This document shows positions 24,798 to 33,484 of a stretch of 64,000 nucleotides of DNA, in pieces. The position numbers and the translations under genes are program-made. Source of the DNA: Avimonas intestinalis (lineage in GTDB: Bacteria > Bacillota > Clostridia > Oscillospirales > Acutalibacteraceae); the NCBI GenBank assembly GCA_904380375.1, contig CAJFID010000003.1:62001-126000 (forward strand), in the 5' to 3' direction. Every line of letters begins with the position of its first letter. The first letter of the stretch is position 1. The notes under the pieces are model-generated. The model worked only from the letters and a program-made list of their open reading frames with translations, did not search any database and had not been told where the DNA came from.

Positions 24798-25373
24798 TCA
24801 GTTTTCCCCGGCTTCTTCCGGCTCTTCATTCTGGGCCTGCGGAAGCTCCCGCAGCTTTTTCTTGGTTTCCCGCTGGACCAGGGCGGACAGGCCGGTAACC
24901 AGCGCTTCCAATACCCGGCGCTCCGGCTGGAAAACCACCAGCGTATGGCCGCTTTTTTTGCTGCGGTAGGTAAAGCACCATAAGCCTTCCTCCCGCTCGG
25001 AGGGGGCAGCCACTACCTTGCGGTCAAACGGGCGGGCGGCATAGGCCGCCGCATTATAAGGCTCCAGCACCTCCAACTTATTGCCGACGACCGAGACGAC
25101 CCGCTTGCGCTTGCGGCGGGCGATGATCTGGTCGATATCGATGTCCCCATTGGTCACGCTGTACTCGTACTCCACGCTCTGGTTGGTAATCAGCCACCAC
25201 TCAAGGTAGCCGAGGCCGACGATCACGATGGCCGCCAGGAAGCCGGCAAAAGCGAACAGCAGCGGCACAAGAAAAACCAAAATCAGAATGCAGACAAGGA
25301 GGGACCCGCCGATGATCGCCCATTCCTTCCCGCCCTTTCTCTTTGCCACGATTTGTTCCACAAACGTATCCAA
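24798..25373 (-). CDS. DUF6106-like membrane protein
   Basis: A 191-residue protein with two closely spaced transmembrane helices (about residues 18-62, with a short turn) followed by a cytoplasmic-looking domain carrying a basic RRKRKR stretch and mostly beta structure. It matches in layout and N-terminus (MDTFVEQIVAKRKGGKEW when TTG is read as Met) a clostridial family annotated as DUF6106; function unknown. The TTG at 25373 is chosen because AAAGGAG lies 9 bases upstream; the open frame to 25439 would start without a ribosome site. Promoter at 25481-25510, terminator at 24765-24791, so it is monocistronic. Confidence 0.72.
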   Translation of the reverse strand: MDTFVEQIVAKRKGGKEWAIIGGSLLVCILILVFLVPLLFAFAGFLAAIVIVGLGYLEWWLITNQSVEYEYSVTNGDIDIDQIIARRKRKRVVSVVGNKLEVLEPYNAAAYAARPFDRKVVAAPSEREEGLWCFTYRSKKSGHTLVVFQPERRVLEALVTGLSALVQRETKKKLRELPQAQNEEPEEAGEN

Positions 25374-25480
25374 ACAAAACAACTCCTTTGTTTTCGGCCG
25401 GATCGGAATGGCTTGGTCCCGTCCCGCTCTCTTCGCCAAACGGCGCTTCCTGCGGTGCGCCCTTGGCCGAATCCGTTGGC

Positions 25481-25510
25481 ATTATAGCACGAATACCGGG
25501 AGGAATTCAA
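25481..25510 (-). promoter_or_regulatory. Promoter for the DUF6106 gene
   Basis: Minus strand: TTGAAT (25510-25505), 18-base spacer, TATAAT (25486-25481). Divergent from the rpsB promoter. Confidence 0.7.
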
Positions 25511-25634
25511 CGGATAAGCGGCGGTTATCTGTGAATTTTACGTAAATTTCGCGGAAACTGGGCACAGGAATTCCGCCAATCGGAGAAAACGGCGGGTTTC
25601 GCCCCGTTTGCTCCAAATTTTTCACAGGCATTGC

Positions 25635-25663
25635 TTGCAAAGACGGGAAATGCGTGGTATAAT
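25635..25663 (+). promoter_or_regulatory. rpsB-tsf promoter
   Basis: TTGCAA (25635-25640), 17-base spacer, TATAAT (25658-25663) with an extended TGG just before the -10. A leader of about 95 bases follows. Confidence 0.75.
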
Positions 25664-25764
25664 ACCACAGTCAAAAAACACACGCAGGATTTTCCGCAGC
25701 CGGTGCCGCTTTCGGTGGCCGCGGGTGTGGTCCTGCGGAGGAAAAACCAAGGAGGAAATGTACC
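25664..25764 (+). other. rpsB leader with long-range stem
   Basis: The leader contains CGCAGGA (about 25684-25690) and TCCTGCG (about 25731-25737), able to close a stem around a GC-rich inner region, immediately before AAGGAGG. S2 is known to control its own operon in other bacteria; whether this structure does so here is inference. Confidence 0.4.
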
Positions 25765-26514
25765 ATGGCAGTCGTATCTATGAAGCAGCTGCTGGAGGCC
25801 GGCGTCCACTTCGGACACCAGACCCGCCGCTGGAACCCCAAAATGGCGCCCTATATTTTTACGGAGCGCAACGGCATCTACATCATTGACCTGCAGAAGA
25901 CCGTCCGCAAGCTGGAGGAAGCGTATATGTTTGTCCGCGACCTGGCTGCGAACGGGGAAACCGTGCTTTTCGTCGGCACGAAAAAGCAGGCGCAGGATTC
26001 GATCCGCGACGAAGCGACGCGCGCCGGCGCCCATTATGTCAACGCCCGCTGGCTCGGCGGCATGCTGACCAACTTCCGTACGATCCGCGGCCGTATCGCC
26101 CGCCTGACCCAGCTGAAAGCTATGCAGGAGGACGGCACCTTTGACCTCCTGCCCAAGAAGGAAGTCATCAAGCTCAACCACGAGATCGAGAAACTGGAGA
26201 AATTCCTCGGCGGCATCAAGGATATGAAGAAGCTCCCCGGCGCCCTGTTCATCGTCGACCCCCGCAAGGAAAAGATTGCGGTGGCCGAGGCGCATAAGCT
26301 GGGTATCCCGATTGTCGCGATTGTCGATACCAACTGCGATCCGGACGAAGTGGATTACGTCATCCCAGGCAACGACGACGCGATCCGTGCGGTCAAGCTG
26401 ATTGCGTCGACCATGGCCAACGCGATTATCGAAGGCCGCCAGGGCCAGGAGGAAGCCGCGGAAGAGGAACAGCAGGAGCAGCAGGGACAGGAAGCTTCGG
26501 AAGATAAGGAATAA
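25765..26514 (+). CDS. rpsB: 30S ribosomal protein S2
   Basis: A 249-residue ribosomal protein. It has the S2 signatures: MKQLLEAGVHFGHQTRRWNP at the N-terminus, ERNGIYIIDLQKT, VGTKKQAQ, RWLGGMLTNF and PGNDDAIRA near the end. The last about 25 residues form a Gln/Glu-rich acidic tail that is not part of the core fold. Strong AAGGAGG before the ATG. It is followed by tsf after a hairpin, the conserved rpsB-tsf pair. Confidence 0.98.
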   Translation: MAVVSMKQLLEAGVHFGHQTRRWNPKMAPYIFTERNGIYIIDLQKTVRKLEEAYMFVRDLAANGETVLFVGTKKQAQDSIRDEATRAGAHYVNARWLGGMLTNFRTIRGRIARLTQLKAMQEDGTFDLLPKKEVIKLNHEIEKLEKFLGGIKDMKKLPGALFIVDPRKEKIAVAEAHKLGIPIVAIVDTNCDPDEVDYVIPGNDDAIRAVKLIASTMANAIIEGRQGQEEAAEEEQQEQQGQEASEDKE

Positions 26515-26558
26515 GCGGCGAGTCCGCCGCCCCCTTCACCCTCTATCCGATGATACCG

Positions 26559-26593
26559 AAGAGGGTGCCGCCGTTCCGCGGCACCCTCTTTTT
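26559..26593 (+). terminator. Attenuator between rpsB and tsf
   Basis: AAGAGGGTGCCGC (26559-26571) pairs perfectly with GCGGCACCCTCTT (26578-26590) around 6 bases and continues as TTT. It lies inside the operon, so partial termination would set the S2:EF-Ts ratio. Confidence 0.8.
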
Positions 26594-26652
26594 CAAAGCC
26601 CGGACGTCCCAGCGGCGTCCCTCATCTTGAAAATAAGCGGGAGGAAGAAAAA

Positions 26653-27576
26653 ATGGCATTTACTGCAAAAGACGTACAGCAGCTGCGTGAGAGAACCGGC
26701 GTTGGTATGATGGATTGCAAAAAGGCGCTGACCCAGGCCGACGGCGATATGGAGAAAGCGATTGACATCCTGCGTGAAAAGGGCCTGGCCGCCGCCGCAA
26801 AAAAGGCGGGGCGTATCGCCGCCGAGGGCATGGTTTACGCGTTCGTCGACAACGCCAAGAAGGTCGGCGTTGTGGTGGAAGTCAACTCCGAAACCGATTT
26901 CGTGGCCAAGAACGCGGACTTCCAGGCGTTTGTCAAAAAGCTGGCGGAGGTTATCGCGGACAAAAACCCGGCGGATGTGGCCGCTTTGTCGGAATGCACC
27001 TATGAGGGCAGCCAGACCGTTGCCGACGCGCTGCGCGACAAGATCCTGGTTATCGGCGAAAACCTGAGCATCCGCCGTTTCCAGCGCTACGAAGGCGATA
27101 TCGTGGCGTATGTGCATGGCGGCGGCCGTATCGGCGTGCTTGTCCGGTTTGACGCCGACGCTGCCTGTGCCGCTTCGGAAGAGCTGCAGGAGTGCGGCAA
27201 GGATGTGGCAATGCAGATTGCCGCGCTGAATCCGACCTACCTCAGCAAGGAAACCGTCCCGGCAGAGGCGCTGGAAAAGGAAAAGGAGATCCTGATCTCG
27301 CAGATCAAGAACGATCCGAAAAACGCCAGCAAGCCGGAGCAGATTATCCACAAAATGGTGGAGGGCCGCATTGGCAAGTTCTATGAGAACAACTGCCTGA
27401 TGCAGCAAGCGTTTGTCAAGAACGGCGATATCACCGTTGCTCAGTATGTGGCCGACATGGCGAAAAAGGCCGGCGGCGCGATGCAGGTGGCGGATTATGT
27501 CCGCTTTGAAAAGGGCGAGGGCCTGCAGAAGCGTGAGGATAACTTCGCGGATGAAGTCGCCAGCATGATGAAATAA
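26653..27576 (+). CDS. tsf: Elongation factor Ts
   Basis: A 307-residue nucleotide-exchange factor for EF-Tu. The N-terminal UBA-like domain reads VQQLRERTGVGMMDCKKAL and DGDMEKAIDILREKG; the core has EVNSETDFVAKN, the EF-Tu contact TDF motif. The C-terminal core repeat is complete. GGGAGGAAG precedes the ATG. No separate promoter is seen between rpsB and tsf; a terminator follows at 27618. Confidence 0.98.
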   Translation: MAFTAKDVQQLRERTGVGMMDCKKALTQADGDMEKAIDILREKGLAAAAKKAGRIAAEGMVYAFVDNAKKVGVVVEVNSETDFVAKNADFQAFVKKLAEVIADKNPADVAALSECTYEGSQTVADALRDKILVIGENLSIRRFQRYEGDIVAYVHGGGRIGVLVRFDADAACAASEELQECGKDVAMQIAALNPTYLSKETVPAEALEKEKEILISQIKNDPKNASKPEQIIHKMVEGRIGKFYENNCLMQQAFVKNGDITVAQYVADMAKKAGGAMQVADYVRFEKGEGLQKREDNFADEVASMMK

Positions 27577-27617
27577 TTCCGCGCTTTGCCTTACGCAGAG
27601 CCGGTTGCTGAACAGGG

Positions 27618-27648
27618 AGCCGTCGCAAGAGACTTGCGGCGGCTTTTT
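27618..27648 (+). terminator. Terminator of rpsB-tsf
   Basis: AGCCGTCGCAAG pairs with CTTGCGGCGGCT (one wobble/mismatch) around AGA, then TTTTT. Confidence 0.88.
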
Positions 27649-27756
27649 CATCCGACCATGCCTCCTTTGCTGTGCGGCGGATAAGGCGGCCCCCGCTTTT
27701 GCGGCGGCTTAATAAAAGCTTAATCCCGCTGTCACCGATTGTTCCCGTTTACCGTA

Positions 27757-27785
27757 TTGACAGGAATGCGGGAATTCCCTATACT
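27757..27785 (+). promoter_or_regulatory. Consensus sigma-A promoter for the TM2 gene
   Basis: TTGACA (27757-27762), exactly 17 bases, TATACT (27780-27785); the best promoter in the window. The leader to the GTG start is about 125 bases. Confidence 0.82.
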
Positions 27786-27916
27786 GAAGGGGAAGAGTTG
27801 GCTTTTAGGCGTCTAGAGAAGCGTGTGGTCTCCCGCTGCGGCCGTTCTACTTAGGTTTTTAGTGACGATTTCGGATTGGGCGCAGCCTTGCCGTCCGAAA
27901 GAAAGGGGATGTATCT

Positions 27917-28438
27917 GTGCCCAAAAGGATTTGCCCATACTGCGGGACCGAATTGGAGGACACGGCACAGTATTGTTCACATTGCGGCGCACCGGCTCCC
28001 GCTGCGAACCCGCAGACGCCGCCGCAGTATCAGCAATCCCAGACGCCGCCTGGGCCGTATTCCTCATATCCCTACAGTTCCTATGGGCAGAACACTTATG
28101 GACAGCCGAATTACCAGCCGCCCTATTCCAGCTATCCCGGATATTCTGGCTATCCAGGCTATCAGACACCTTATCCGCCGTCCATGCCGGTGGTGCCGCC
28201 GGGCTATCAGCCCCGCAACCGGATCGCCGCGGGGATTCTGGCCATCGTCATCGGTTGCCTAGGGATCCACAATTTTTACCTCGGTTTTACCAGCCGGGGA
28301 GTAGTGCAGCTTCTGCTGACGGTTTTAAGCTGTGGGGTTTTGGCATTGGTCAGCCAGATCTGGGCAATTGTAGAGGGCGTCCAGATCCTGACCGGTCGCA
28401 TCGTCTGTGATGCCCGCGGCGTGCCGCTGGTAAACTAA
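27917..28438 (+). CDS. Zinc-ribbon / TM2-domain membrane protein
   Basis: A 173-residue protein in three parts. An N-terminal zinc ribbon (CPYC at 6-9, CSHC at 20-23) is followed by a low-complexity linker of Tyr, Pro, Ser, Gly and Gln (about residues 28-90, with repeated SSYP and GYPGY units). The C-terminal TM2 domain has two helices, with the family sequence GCLGIHNFYLGFTSRGVVQL. TM2 proteins are of unknown function in bacteria. The GTG start follows GAAAGGGG. It is monocistronic between a consensus promoter and a terminator. Confidence 0.88.
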   Translation: MPKRICPYCGTELEDTAQYCSHCGAPAPAANPQTPPQYQQSQTPPGPYSSYPYSSYGQNTYGQPNYQPPYSSYPGYSGYPGYQTPYPPSMPVVPPGYQPRNRIAAGILAIVIGCLGIHNFYLGFTSRGVVQLLLTVLSCGVLALVSQIWAIVEGVQILTGRIVCDARGVPLVN

Positions 28439-28578
28439 ACGGCGGAGGCTGGAGGCATGCCAGCGCCTCGCCGGGTGCCGCGGAAAATCCGATCGGCCGG
28501 GTACAACATCGGCCGTGGAAACGAGCTGCTTGGAAAAAGGCCTTGAAGGGATTTCTTGCCCTCCACAAAAACAGAATA

Positions 28579-28614
28579 AAAAACGGACAGACCAATACGG
28601 CCTGTCCGTTTTTT
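28579..28614. terminator. Terminator after the TM2 gene
   Basis: AAAAAACGGACAG and CTGTCCGTTTTTT arms with a 10-base loop; A-run before and T-run after allow termination on either strand. Confidence 0.85.
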
Positions 28615-28676
28615 ATTTGCTCCGGGTTCTACTTGTCCGCCGCTTTACATAAGGATAAAGCGAGGTGAGGACAGGC

Positions 28677-29693
28677 ATGACACCCGATCAAAGAAATGTC
28701 TCGCAGGGCTTTGAAAAAGCCGCCGCTTATCTGCCTTCCGGACTGCAAAGGTACCTTGTCCGCCTGCCGGACGGCCTGAAAAGGCGGGTGCAGGAGATCC
28801 GCCTGCGCGCCGGCGGGCCGCTGGTTCTGTCTGCTCCCGATGGGGAGTGGCGGCTTGACACGGGCGGCGAGCCTGTGCTACACTCCCGCCGCCCGTTGGT
28901 GGAATGCAGTCCGGCCCAGCTTGAGGAATGCTTCCTGCGTCTGTGCAATTTTTCGGTACATACCCACCAGGCGGAGATCTGCCGCGGCTTTGTCACCGCC
29001 GACGACGGCTGCCGGGCCGGGATCGCCGGCTCCGCCGTGCGGGAAGGCGACCGGATCGTGTCGGTGCGCGGTATTACCTCGCTGTGCCTGCGGGTCTCCC
29101 GCCGGCACGACGGCTGCGCCGGGGAGCTGTACCGGCTGGTCACAGACCAGGGGCGCCTCCGGTCCGCTTTGCTCTGCGGTGAGCCGGCGAGCGGGAAGAG
29201 CAGCCTGCTGAAGGATCTCGCCCGGCAGCTTTCCGAAGGCGGGGACGGCGAAGGCCCCCGATACCGCGTGTCGGTCGCCGACGAGAGGGGGGAGCTTTCG
29301 GGCGGCAGCGGCCTGTCCGGCTGCGATGTGCTCCGAGGGTACCCGAAAGCGGAAGGGATAGAGCAGGCGGTACGCTGCCTGGCGCCGGATGTGGTGCTGT
29401 TTGACGAGCTCGGCTCCCTGGAGGAAACCGCCGCCGTCTTGCAGGGGCTGAACGCCGGCGTGGCGGCCATCACAACAGCCCACTGCCGGGACGTGCCCTC
29501 CCTGCTGCGCCGGCCGCAGCTAAAGGCCGCGCTGCTTTCGGGGGCGTTTGACTATGTAGTCTTTTTGGAAGGCCGAAAGAACCCCGGGCATATTGCCCGG
29601 GTGCTGAAAGCGGGGGATTTGCTTGCTCAAGGGGATCGGGCTGCTGCTGGTGATTTTGGCCGGGATCGGCGGGGGGACGGCAGCTTGCCTTGA
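28677..29693 (+). CDS. spoIIIAA: Stage III sporulation protein AA
   Basis: A 338-residue ATPase of the SpoIIIA-SpoIIQ channel that joins mother cell and forespore. It resembles secretion ATPases: Walker A GEPASGKSS, then VSVADERGELSG, VVLFDELGSLEE (Walker B) and AAITTAHC. The N-terminal part carries EIRLRAGGPLVL and the C-terminal 30 residues (after HIARVLKAG) extend beyond the usual end and overlap the spoIIIAB start by 71 bases. ATG at 28677 follows GAGGTGAGG. First gene of the complete spoIIIA operon, expected to be under sigma-E, but I could not place a convincing sigma-E promoter. Confidence 0.93.
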   Translation: MTPDQRNVSQGFEKAAAYLPSGLQRYLVRLPDGLKRRVQEIRLRAGGPLVLSAPDGEWRLDTGGEPVLHSRRPLVECSPAQLEECFLRLCNFSVHTHQAEICRGFVTADDGCRAGIAGSAVREGDRIVSVRGITSLCLRVSRRHDGCAGELYRLVTDQGRLRSALLCGEPASGKSSLLKDLARQLSEGGDGEGPRYRVSVADERGELSGGSGLSGCDVLRGYPKAEGIEQAVRCLAPDVVLFDELGSLEETAAVLQGLNAGVAAITTAHCRDVPSLLRRPQLKAALLSGAFDYVVFLEGRKNPGHIARVLKAGDLLAQGDRAAAGDFGRDRRGDGSLP

Positions 29694-30132
29694 GCTCAAC
29701 CGGCGGGCGGCAAACCTGGAAGCCGCTTATCGTCTGATCGGCTGGATGGCGTCCCGCCTGCGCTATACGGCGGCGCCCATCCAGGAGATTGCGGAGGCGG
29801 CGGCAGCGGAGCCGGCCTTTTCCCGCCTTTCCTTTTTGGAAAAGGCGGCGGAGGCAATGCGGCTGGGGGAAAGTCCGGCGCAGGCGTGGGACAACGCGGT
29901 CGCCGCCGATGACGCCGGCGGGTTCAGGCAGGCGGACAAGGCCCTGCTGCGCGGCTTCGGCCGGGGACTTGGCTGCAGCGACCTGCAGGGGCAGCTTTCC
30001 CACTGCGAGGCCTTTGCGGCGCAGCTGGACGCCTCCGCTCGTTCCGCGCGGGCTGAAGCGGCCGCCAAAGGAAAATTGTATGTGACGCTCGGCGCTGCGG
30101 GAGGGCTCTGCGCGGCGCTGCTGCTCCTATAA
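29623..30132 (+). CDS. spoIIIAB: Stage III sporulation protein AB
   Basis: A 169-residue membrane protein with a helix at each end (residues 3-20 and about 150-169), resembling type II/IV secretion platform proteins (GspF-like). The middle part carries LEAAYRLIGWMASRLRYTAAPIQEI, typical of SpoIIIAB. It starts with TTG at 29623 after GGGGGAT, inside the end of spoIIIAA. Confidence 0.88.
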   Translation: MLKGIGLLLVILAGIGGGTAACLELNRRAANLEAAYRLIGWMASRLRYTAAPIQEIAEAAAAEPAFSRLSFLEKAAEAMRLGESPAQAWDNAVAADDAGGFRQADKALLRGFGRGLGCSDLQGQLSHCEAFAAQLDASARSARAEAAAKGKLYVTLGAAGGLCAALLLL

Positions 30133-30198
30133 AGCGCCGCCGGGGAAAGCGCGCGGCAAGAACGAAAACAGACGGGAACGGGAAAGGAAGGGCGACTC

Positions 30199-30393
30199 AT
30201 GGATGTGGACCTGATTTTCAAAATTGCCGCCATCGGCATCATCGTGGCCGTGCTCAATCAGCTTCTGATCCGTTCCGGCCGGGAAGAACAGGCAATGCTG
30301 ACCACCCTGGCCGGGCTGATCGTCGTATTGTCGATGATTGTCGGCGAAATCAGCGACTTGTTTGAAACCGTCAAGTCGGTCTTCGGGCTATAG
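30199..30393 (+). CDS. spoIIIAC: Stage III sporulation protein AC
   Basis: A 64-residue protein with two transmembrane helices (about 5-24 and 33-52), matching the near-invariant small SpoIIIAC: MDVDLIFKIAAIGI at the start and IVGEISDLFETVKSVFGL-like end. Component of the feeding-tube complex in the mother-cell membrane. Two bases separate it from spoIIIAD. Confidence 0.93.
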   Translation: MDVDLIFKIAAIGIIVAVLNQLLIRSGREEQAMLTTLAGLIVVLSMIVGEISDLFETVKSVFGL

Positions 30394-30395
30394 CC

Positions 30396-30797
30396 ATGAG
30401 TATGGTTGCCGTATTGGGGATCGCGGTCGTGGCGGCCTTTCTGGCGGTGCTCCTACGCCGGTACCATCCGGAGTACGCGATGGCGATCGGGCTGATTACC
30501 GGGATCCTGATCCTGATTCTGCTGCTAACGCAGATTGCGCCGGTTGTCAGCCGGCTGAAGGTTCTGCTCGATTCCTCGGCGCTGCCGGAAGAGTATGGGC
30601 TGATTTTGTTTAAGGCGTTGGGAATTTGCCTGCTGTCCCAGCTGGCGGCCGACGCCTGCCGGGATGCCGGAGAGAATGCGATGGCGGAAAAGGCGGAACT
30701 GGCGGGAAAGGTTTTCCTCCTCTTGCTTGCCCTGCCGCTGTTTGAAAAAATCGCGGAACTGGCCCTCACGTTGATTAACGGGGGGATGTTTTCATGA
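30396..30797 (+). CDS. spoIIIAD: Stage III sporulation protein AD
   Basis: A 133-residue membrane protein with about four hydrophobic segments and the conserved block KALGICLLSQLAADACRDAGE followed in the family by a Lys/Glu-rich loop. SpoIIIAC/AD-like fold. Stop overlaps the spoIIIAE start by four bases. Confidence 0.93.
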   Translation: MSMVAVLGIAVVAAFLAVLLRRYHPEYAMAIGLITGILILILLLTQIAPVVSRLKVLLDSSALPEEYGLILFKALGICLLSQLAADACRDAGENAMAEKAELAGKVFLLLLALPLFEKIAELALTLINGGMFS

Positions 30798-31975
30798 GAA
30801 AGAAATGCAAAGGAAAACGGCTTTACATATATAAACTGACTTTACTGGCTGCCGCACTGCTGTCGCTGCTTCTGCTTCCCACAGCGGCTGAGGAGGAATC
30901 GGCGCTGGACGAGCTGTACGCGGAACAATTGGAGGCCAGCGGCGCGCAAGAACTGTGGGAAAACCTTCCGACGCAGACCAAGGCCCTGCTGGATTCTTTG
31001 GGGATTTCCGAATTCAACGCCGACCTGTTTTCCAATTTAACGCCGCAGGGCGTTTCCAGCTCCCTTTTTTCCCTTTTGGTGGAGCAGGTCGGCGCGCCGC
31101 TGCGGACCATGGGGATTCTATTGGGCGTCGTCCTGCTTTACGCTCTGATGGATGGGATGCGGGAAACCGTAAAGGAAGAGGCCTTGTCGCGTATTTTCGG
31201 CGTCATCTGTGCCATTGCGGCCTGTACGGCGCTGCTGGTCCCTCTTTCCGGCTGTATCGGCCGGGTACGGGACGCGGCGGAGAGCACCTCGGTTTTCATG
31301 TTCAGCTTTGTGCCGGTGTATTCCGGGATTATGCTGACCTCCGGGCAGCCACTGGGGGCCGCCTCGTACCAGACGGTGGTGCTTTTTGTGGCGGAGCTGA
31401 TCTCCCTGGCGGCGACCCACCTGATTGTTCCGCTGATGACCACGGCGCTGGCTCTGGGCCTGGTCGGCTCCGTATCCCCGGGCATGAAGCTTGACGCGGC
31501 GGGCGGGGCGATCAACAAGGCCTGTTCCTGGCTGCTGGGGCTGGCCGCCACGCTTTTTGTGGGGCTGCTTTCCCTTCAGGGGCTAGTAGGGGCCGCCGCC
31601 GATTCCTTGGCCGGCCGGGCCATTCGCTTTTCCCTGAGCAGCTTTGTCCCCGTGGTCGGCGGAGCGTTGAGCGAGGCGTTTTCCAGCGTGCAGGGATGCC
31701 TGCAGCTGCTGAAATCCACCTTGGGAGGGTTCGGCATCCTGGCGACGGCGCTGATTGCGCTGCCGCCCCTCCTGGAATGCGCGCTTTGGTCGCTGACCCT
31801 TTCCCTCTGCTCCATGGCGGCGGACATTTTTTCGCTGGGATCCCTTTCTTCGCTGTTTAAGGCGGCGCAGGGGGTGCTCAAAACCCTGATGGGGGTGTTG
31901 GCCGCCTGCTCGCTGTTTATGATTATTGCCACCACCATCGTTACAATGGCAGGCTCCGCGGCGGGCGGGGCGTAA
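30794..31975 (+). CDS. spoIIIAE: Stage III sporulation protein AE
   Basis: A 393-residue polytopic membrane protein. After a signal-like helix (about residues 12-30) come a soluble 60-residue segment and some eight transmembrane helices, with FVPVYSGIMLTSGQPLGAAS and the conserved SFVPVVGGALSEAF. It is the largest SpoIIIA membrane component. A 207-base gap with a hairpin separates it from spoIIIAF. Confidence 0.93.
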   Translation: MRKKCKGKRLYIYKLTLLAAALLSLLLLPTAAEEESALDELYAEQLEASGAQELWENLPTQTKALLDSLGISEFNADLFSNLTPQGVSSSLFSLLVEQVGAPLRTMGILLGVVLLYALMDGMRETVKEEALSRIFGVICAIAACTALLVPLSGCIGRVRDAAESTSVFMFSFVPVYSGIMLTSGQPLGAASYQTVVLFVAELISLAATHLIVPLMTTALALGLVGSVSPGMKLDAAGGAINKACSWLLGLAATLFVGLLSLQGLVGAAADSLAGRAIRFSLSSFVPVVGGALSEAFSSVQGCLQLLKSTLGGFGILATALIALPPLLECALWSLTLSLCSMAADIFSLGSLSSLFKAAQGVLKTLMGVLAACSLFMIIATTIVTMAGSAAGGA

Positions 31976-32072
31976 GAAGCGCCGTCGTTTTTTGCGGCGG
32001 GCCCTGCTTCAAAGGCTTGCAGCCCGCAGAGGAGACCCGCCTTGCCCGATTATCCATTGTAAAGCCGTGTTT

Positions 32073-32091
32073 CTCCGGCCGACGGCCGGAG
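32073..32091 (+). other. Hairpin in the spoIIIAE-spoIIIAF gap
   Basis: CTCCGGCC and GGCCGGAG arms around GAC, followed by AGCCCTCTTTTG. It could act as a weak attenuator or processing site within the operon. Confidence 0.45.
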
Positions 32092-32182
32092 AGCCCTCTT
32101 TTGTTTGTCATGTCCCTTGGGGTTTCTGTTTTGCGCCATGCCGCGGCGGTTTTCCGGCCGCGTTCAGAAAGGATGGGTCATC

Positions 32183-32662
32183 ATGCTGGATGGGGTAACC
32201 GGCTGGGCGGCCGCCTTGTGTACGGCGGCCATCGGCTGTACGGCGCTGCATATGCTGGCGCCCAAGGGAGGGCTGGGCAAGCTGCTCCGGCTGCTGACCG
32301 CCGCCTTCTTCCTATGCTGTATGGTGTCCCCGCTGCTGGAATTGAAAAACCTCCTTCCGCTGTCTCTGGATTCGCTGCCTCAGGAGGTTTCCGCCGAAGC
32401 GTTGCAGGAGAGGGTAAGCGCGCAGTTTGAACGCCAGGTGACCGCCGCCCTTGAAAAGGCGGCCCGACAGGCGCTGGAGCGATATTCGATTGCGCCTGTA
32501 AAAGTTGACGTGGAGATGGATATTGACGATACGGGCGGCATATACATTACTAAAATTATCCTATACCTGGACAAACAAAATGCCGACAGCATGATCACGG
32601 CCAAGCAGGTGATGGAGCAGCGGCTCGGCGTTGAGGTGGATGTCGCCGTGTTGGAGGAATGA
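32183..32662 (+). CDS. spoIIIAF: Stage III sporulation protein AF
   Basis: A 159-residue protein with two N-terminal helices (about residues 8-25 and 35-55) and a soluble C-terminal ring-building domain with the IAPVKVDVEMDID strand and KQVMEQRLGVEVDV end. The ATG at 32183 follows AAAGGA; the upstream frame to 32105 crosses the hairpin region. Its fold resembles EscJ/PrgK ring proteins. Confidence 0.85.
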   Translation: MLDGVTGWAAALCTAAIGCTALHMLAPKGGLGKLLRLLTAAFFLCCMVSPLLELKNLLPLSLDSLPQEVSAEALQERVSAQFERQVTAALEKAARQALERYSIAPVKVDVEMDIDDTGGIYITKIILYLDKQNADSMITAKQVMEQRLGVEVDVAVLEE

Positions 32663-32809
32663 GGAGACGGCCAAAGCAAAGGTAGGCAGATGGAAAGTAC
32701 GGGAAGAGGGCACGAAGAGGGTACGGCGAGTAAACAGACAAGAAAAGATTGAAAGGCGTGAGGCGAAAGCGCGCTTTTCAAACAAATTCCTTGAAGGGAT
32801 GGAGTTACA

Positions 32810-33433
32810 ATGGACGACAAAGAGGCGCCGGCCGGCCGTGGAGAGAGCAAAGGAAGAGGGATGAAGGAGACGCTTGAAAAATACGGGAAGCGCCTGTTCG
32901 GCGAAAAGGGAGGGGGATTCAAAAATGGAAAGAATTGGATATTGATCGCCGGACTGGCCGGGATCGCCTTGATCGGGCTGTCCGCCTTTCTGCCCAAGGG
33001 GGACAAGGAGACGTCGGCGCCGGTAAGCGCGCAGGCGTCCCAAAGCGCGCAGGAATTCGTCAGCCAGACCGAAGAAAAGCTGGCGGCGATTGTGCGCAGC
33101 ATAGAGGGAGCGGGCGAATGCCGGGTGATGGTAACCATTGAAAACGGCGTGGAATATGTCTATGCGACGGAGGAACGGATCAATTCCGACCGGCAGGAAG
33201 AGGAAGACAAGGTATCCCAGCGGGACGACAGCGACAAATCGGTGATCGTGGTGGATACCGGCGACGGCAAGCAGGGGCTGCTGGTCACCGAAATCCAGCC
33301 CACCGTCAAAGGCGTGGTCGTCGTCTGCGAAGGGGGGGATCAGCCCCTGGTTCAGCAGCGGGTTATCGACACCATTACCACGGCGCTGAATCTTTCCTCC
33401 AAGCGGGTTTGCGTGACTAAGTTAAGCCAATAG
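32810..33433 (+). CDS. spoIIIAG: Stage III sporulation protein AG
   Basis: A 207-residue bitopic protein: about 40 charged cytoplasmic residues, one helix (about 43-62), then the ring-building motif domain that forms the large SpoIIIAG ring (GAGECRVMVTIENGVEYVYA and PTVKGVVVVCEGGDQP, the latter strongly conserved). 147 bases without a gene separate it from spoIIIAF. Confidence 0.92.
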   Translation: MDDKEAPAGRGESKGRGMKETLEKYGKRLFGEKGGGFKNGKNWILIAGLAGIALIGLSAFLPKGDKETSAPVSAQASQSAQEFVSQTEEKLAAIVRSIEGAGECRVMVTIENGVEYVYATEERINSDRQEEEDKVSQRDDSDKSVIVVDTGDGKQGLLVTEIQPTVKGVVVVCEGGDQPLVQQRVIDTITTALNLSSKRVCVTKLSQ

Positions 33434-33484
33434 CGTAGAGAAAGCGCGACAAAACAATTTCAAAATGAAAGGATCGGAGCAACC

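Noticed and set aside
32631..32864. Basic 77-codon open frame between spoIIIAF and spoIIIAG
   Set aside because: It overlaps both genes in another frame, is Arg/Lys/Glu-biased from purine-rich DNA, and has no counterpart in known spoIIIA operons.
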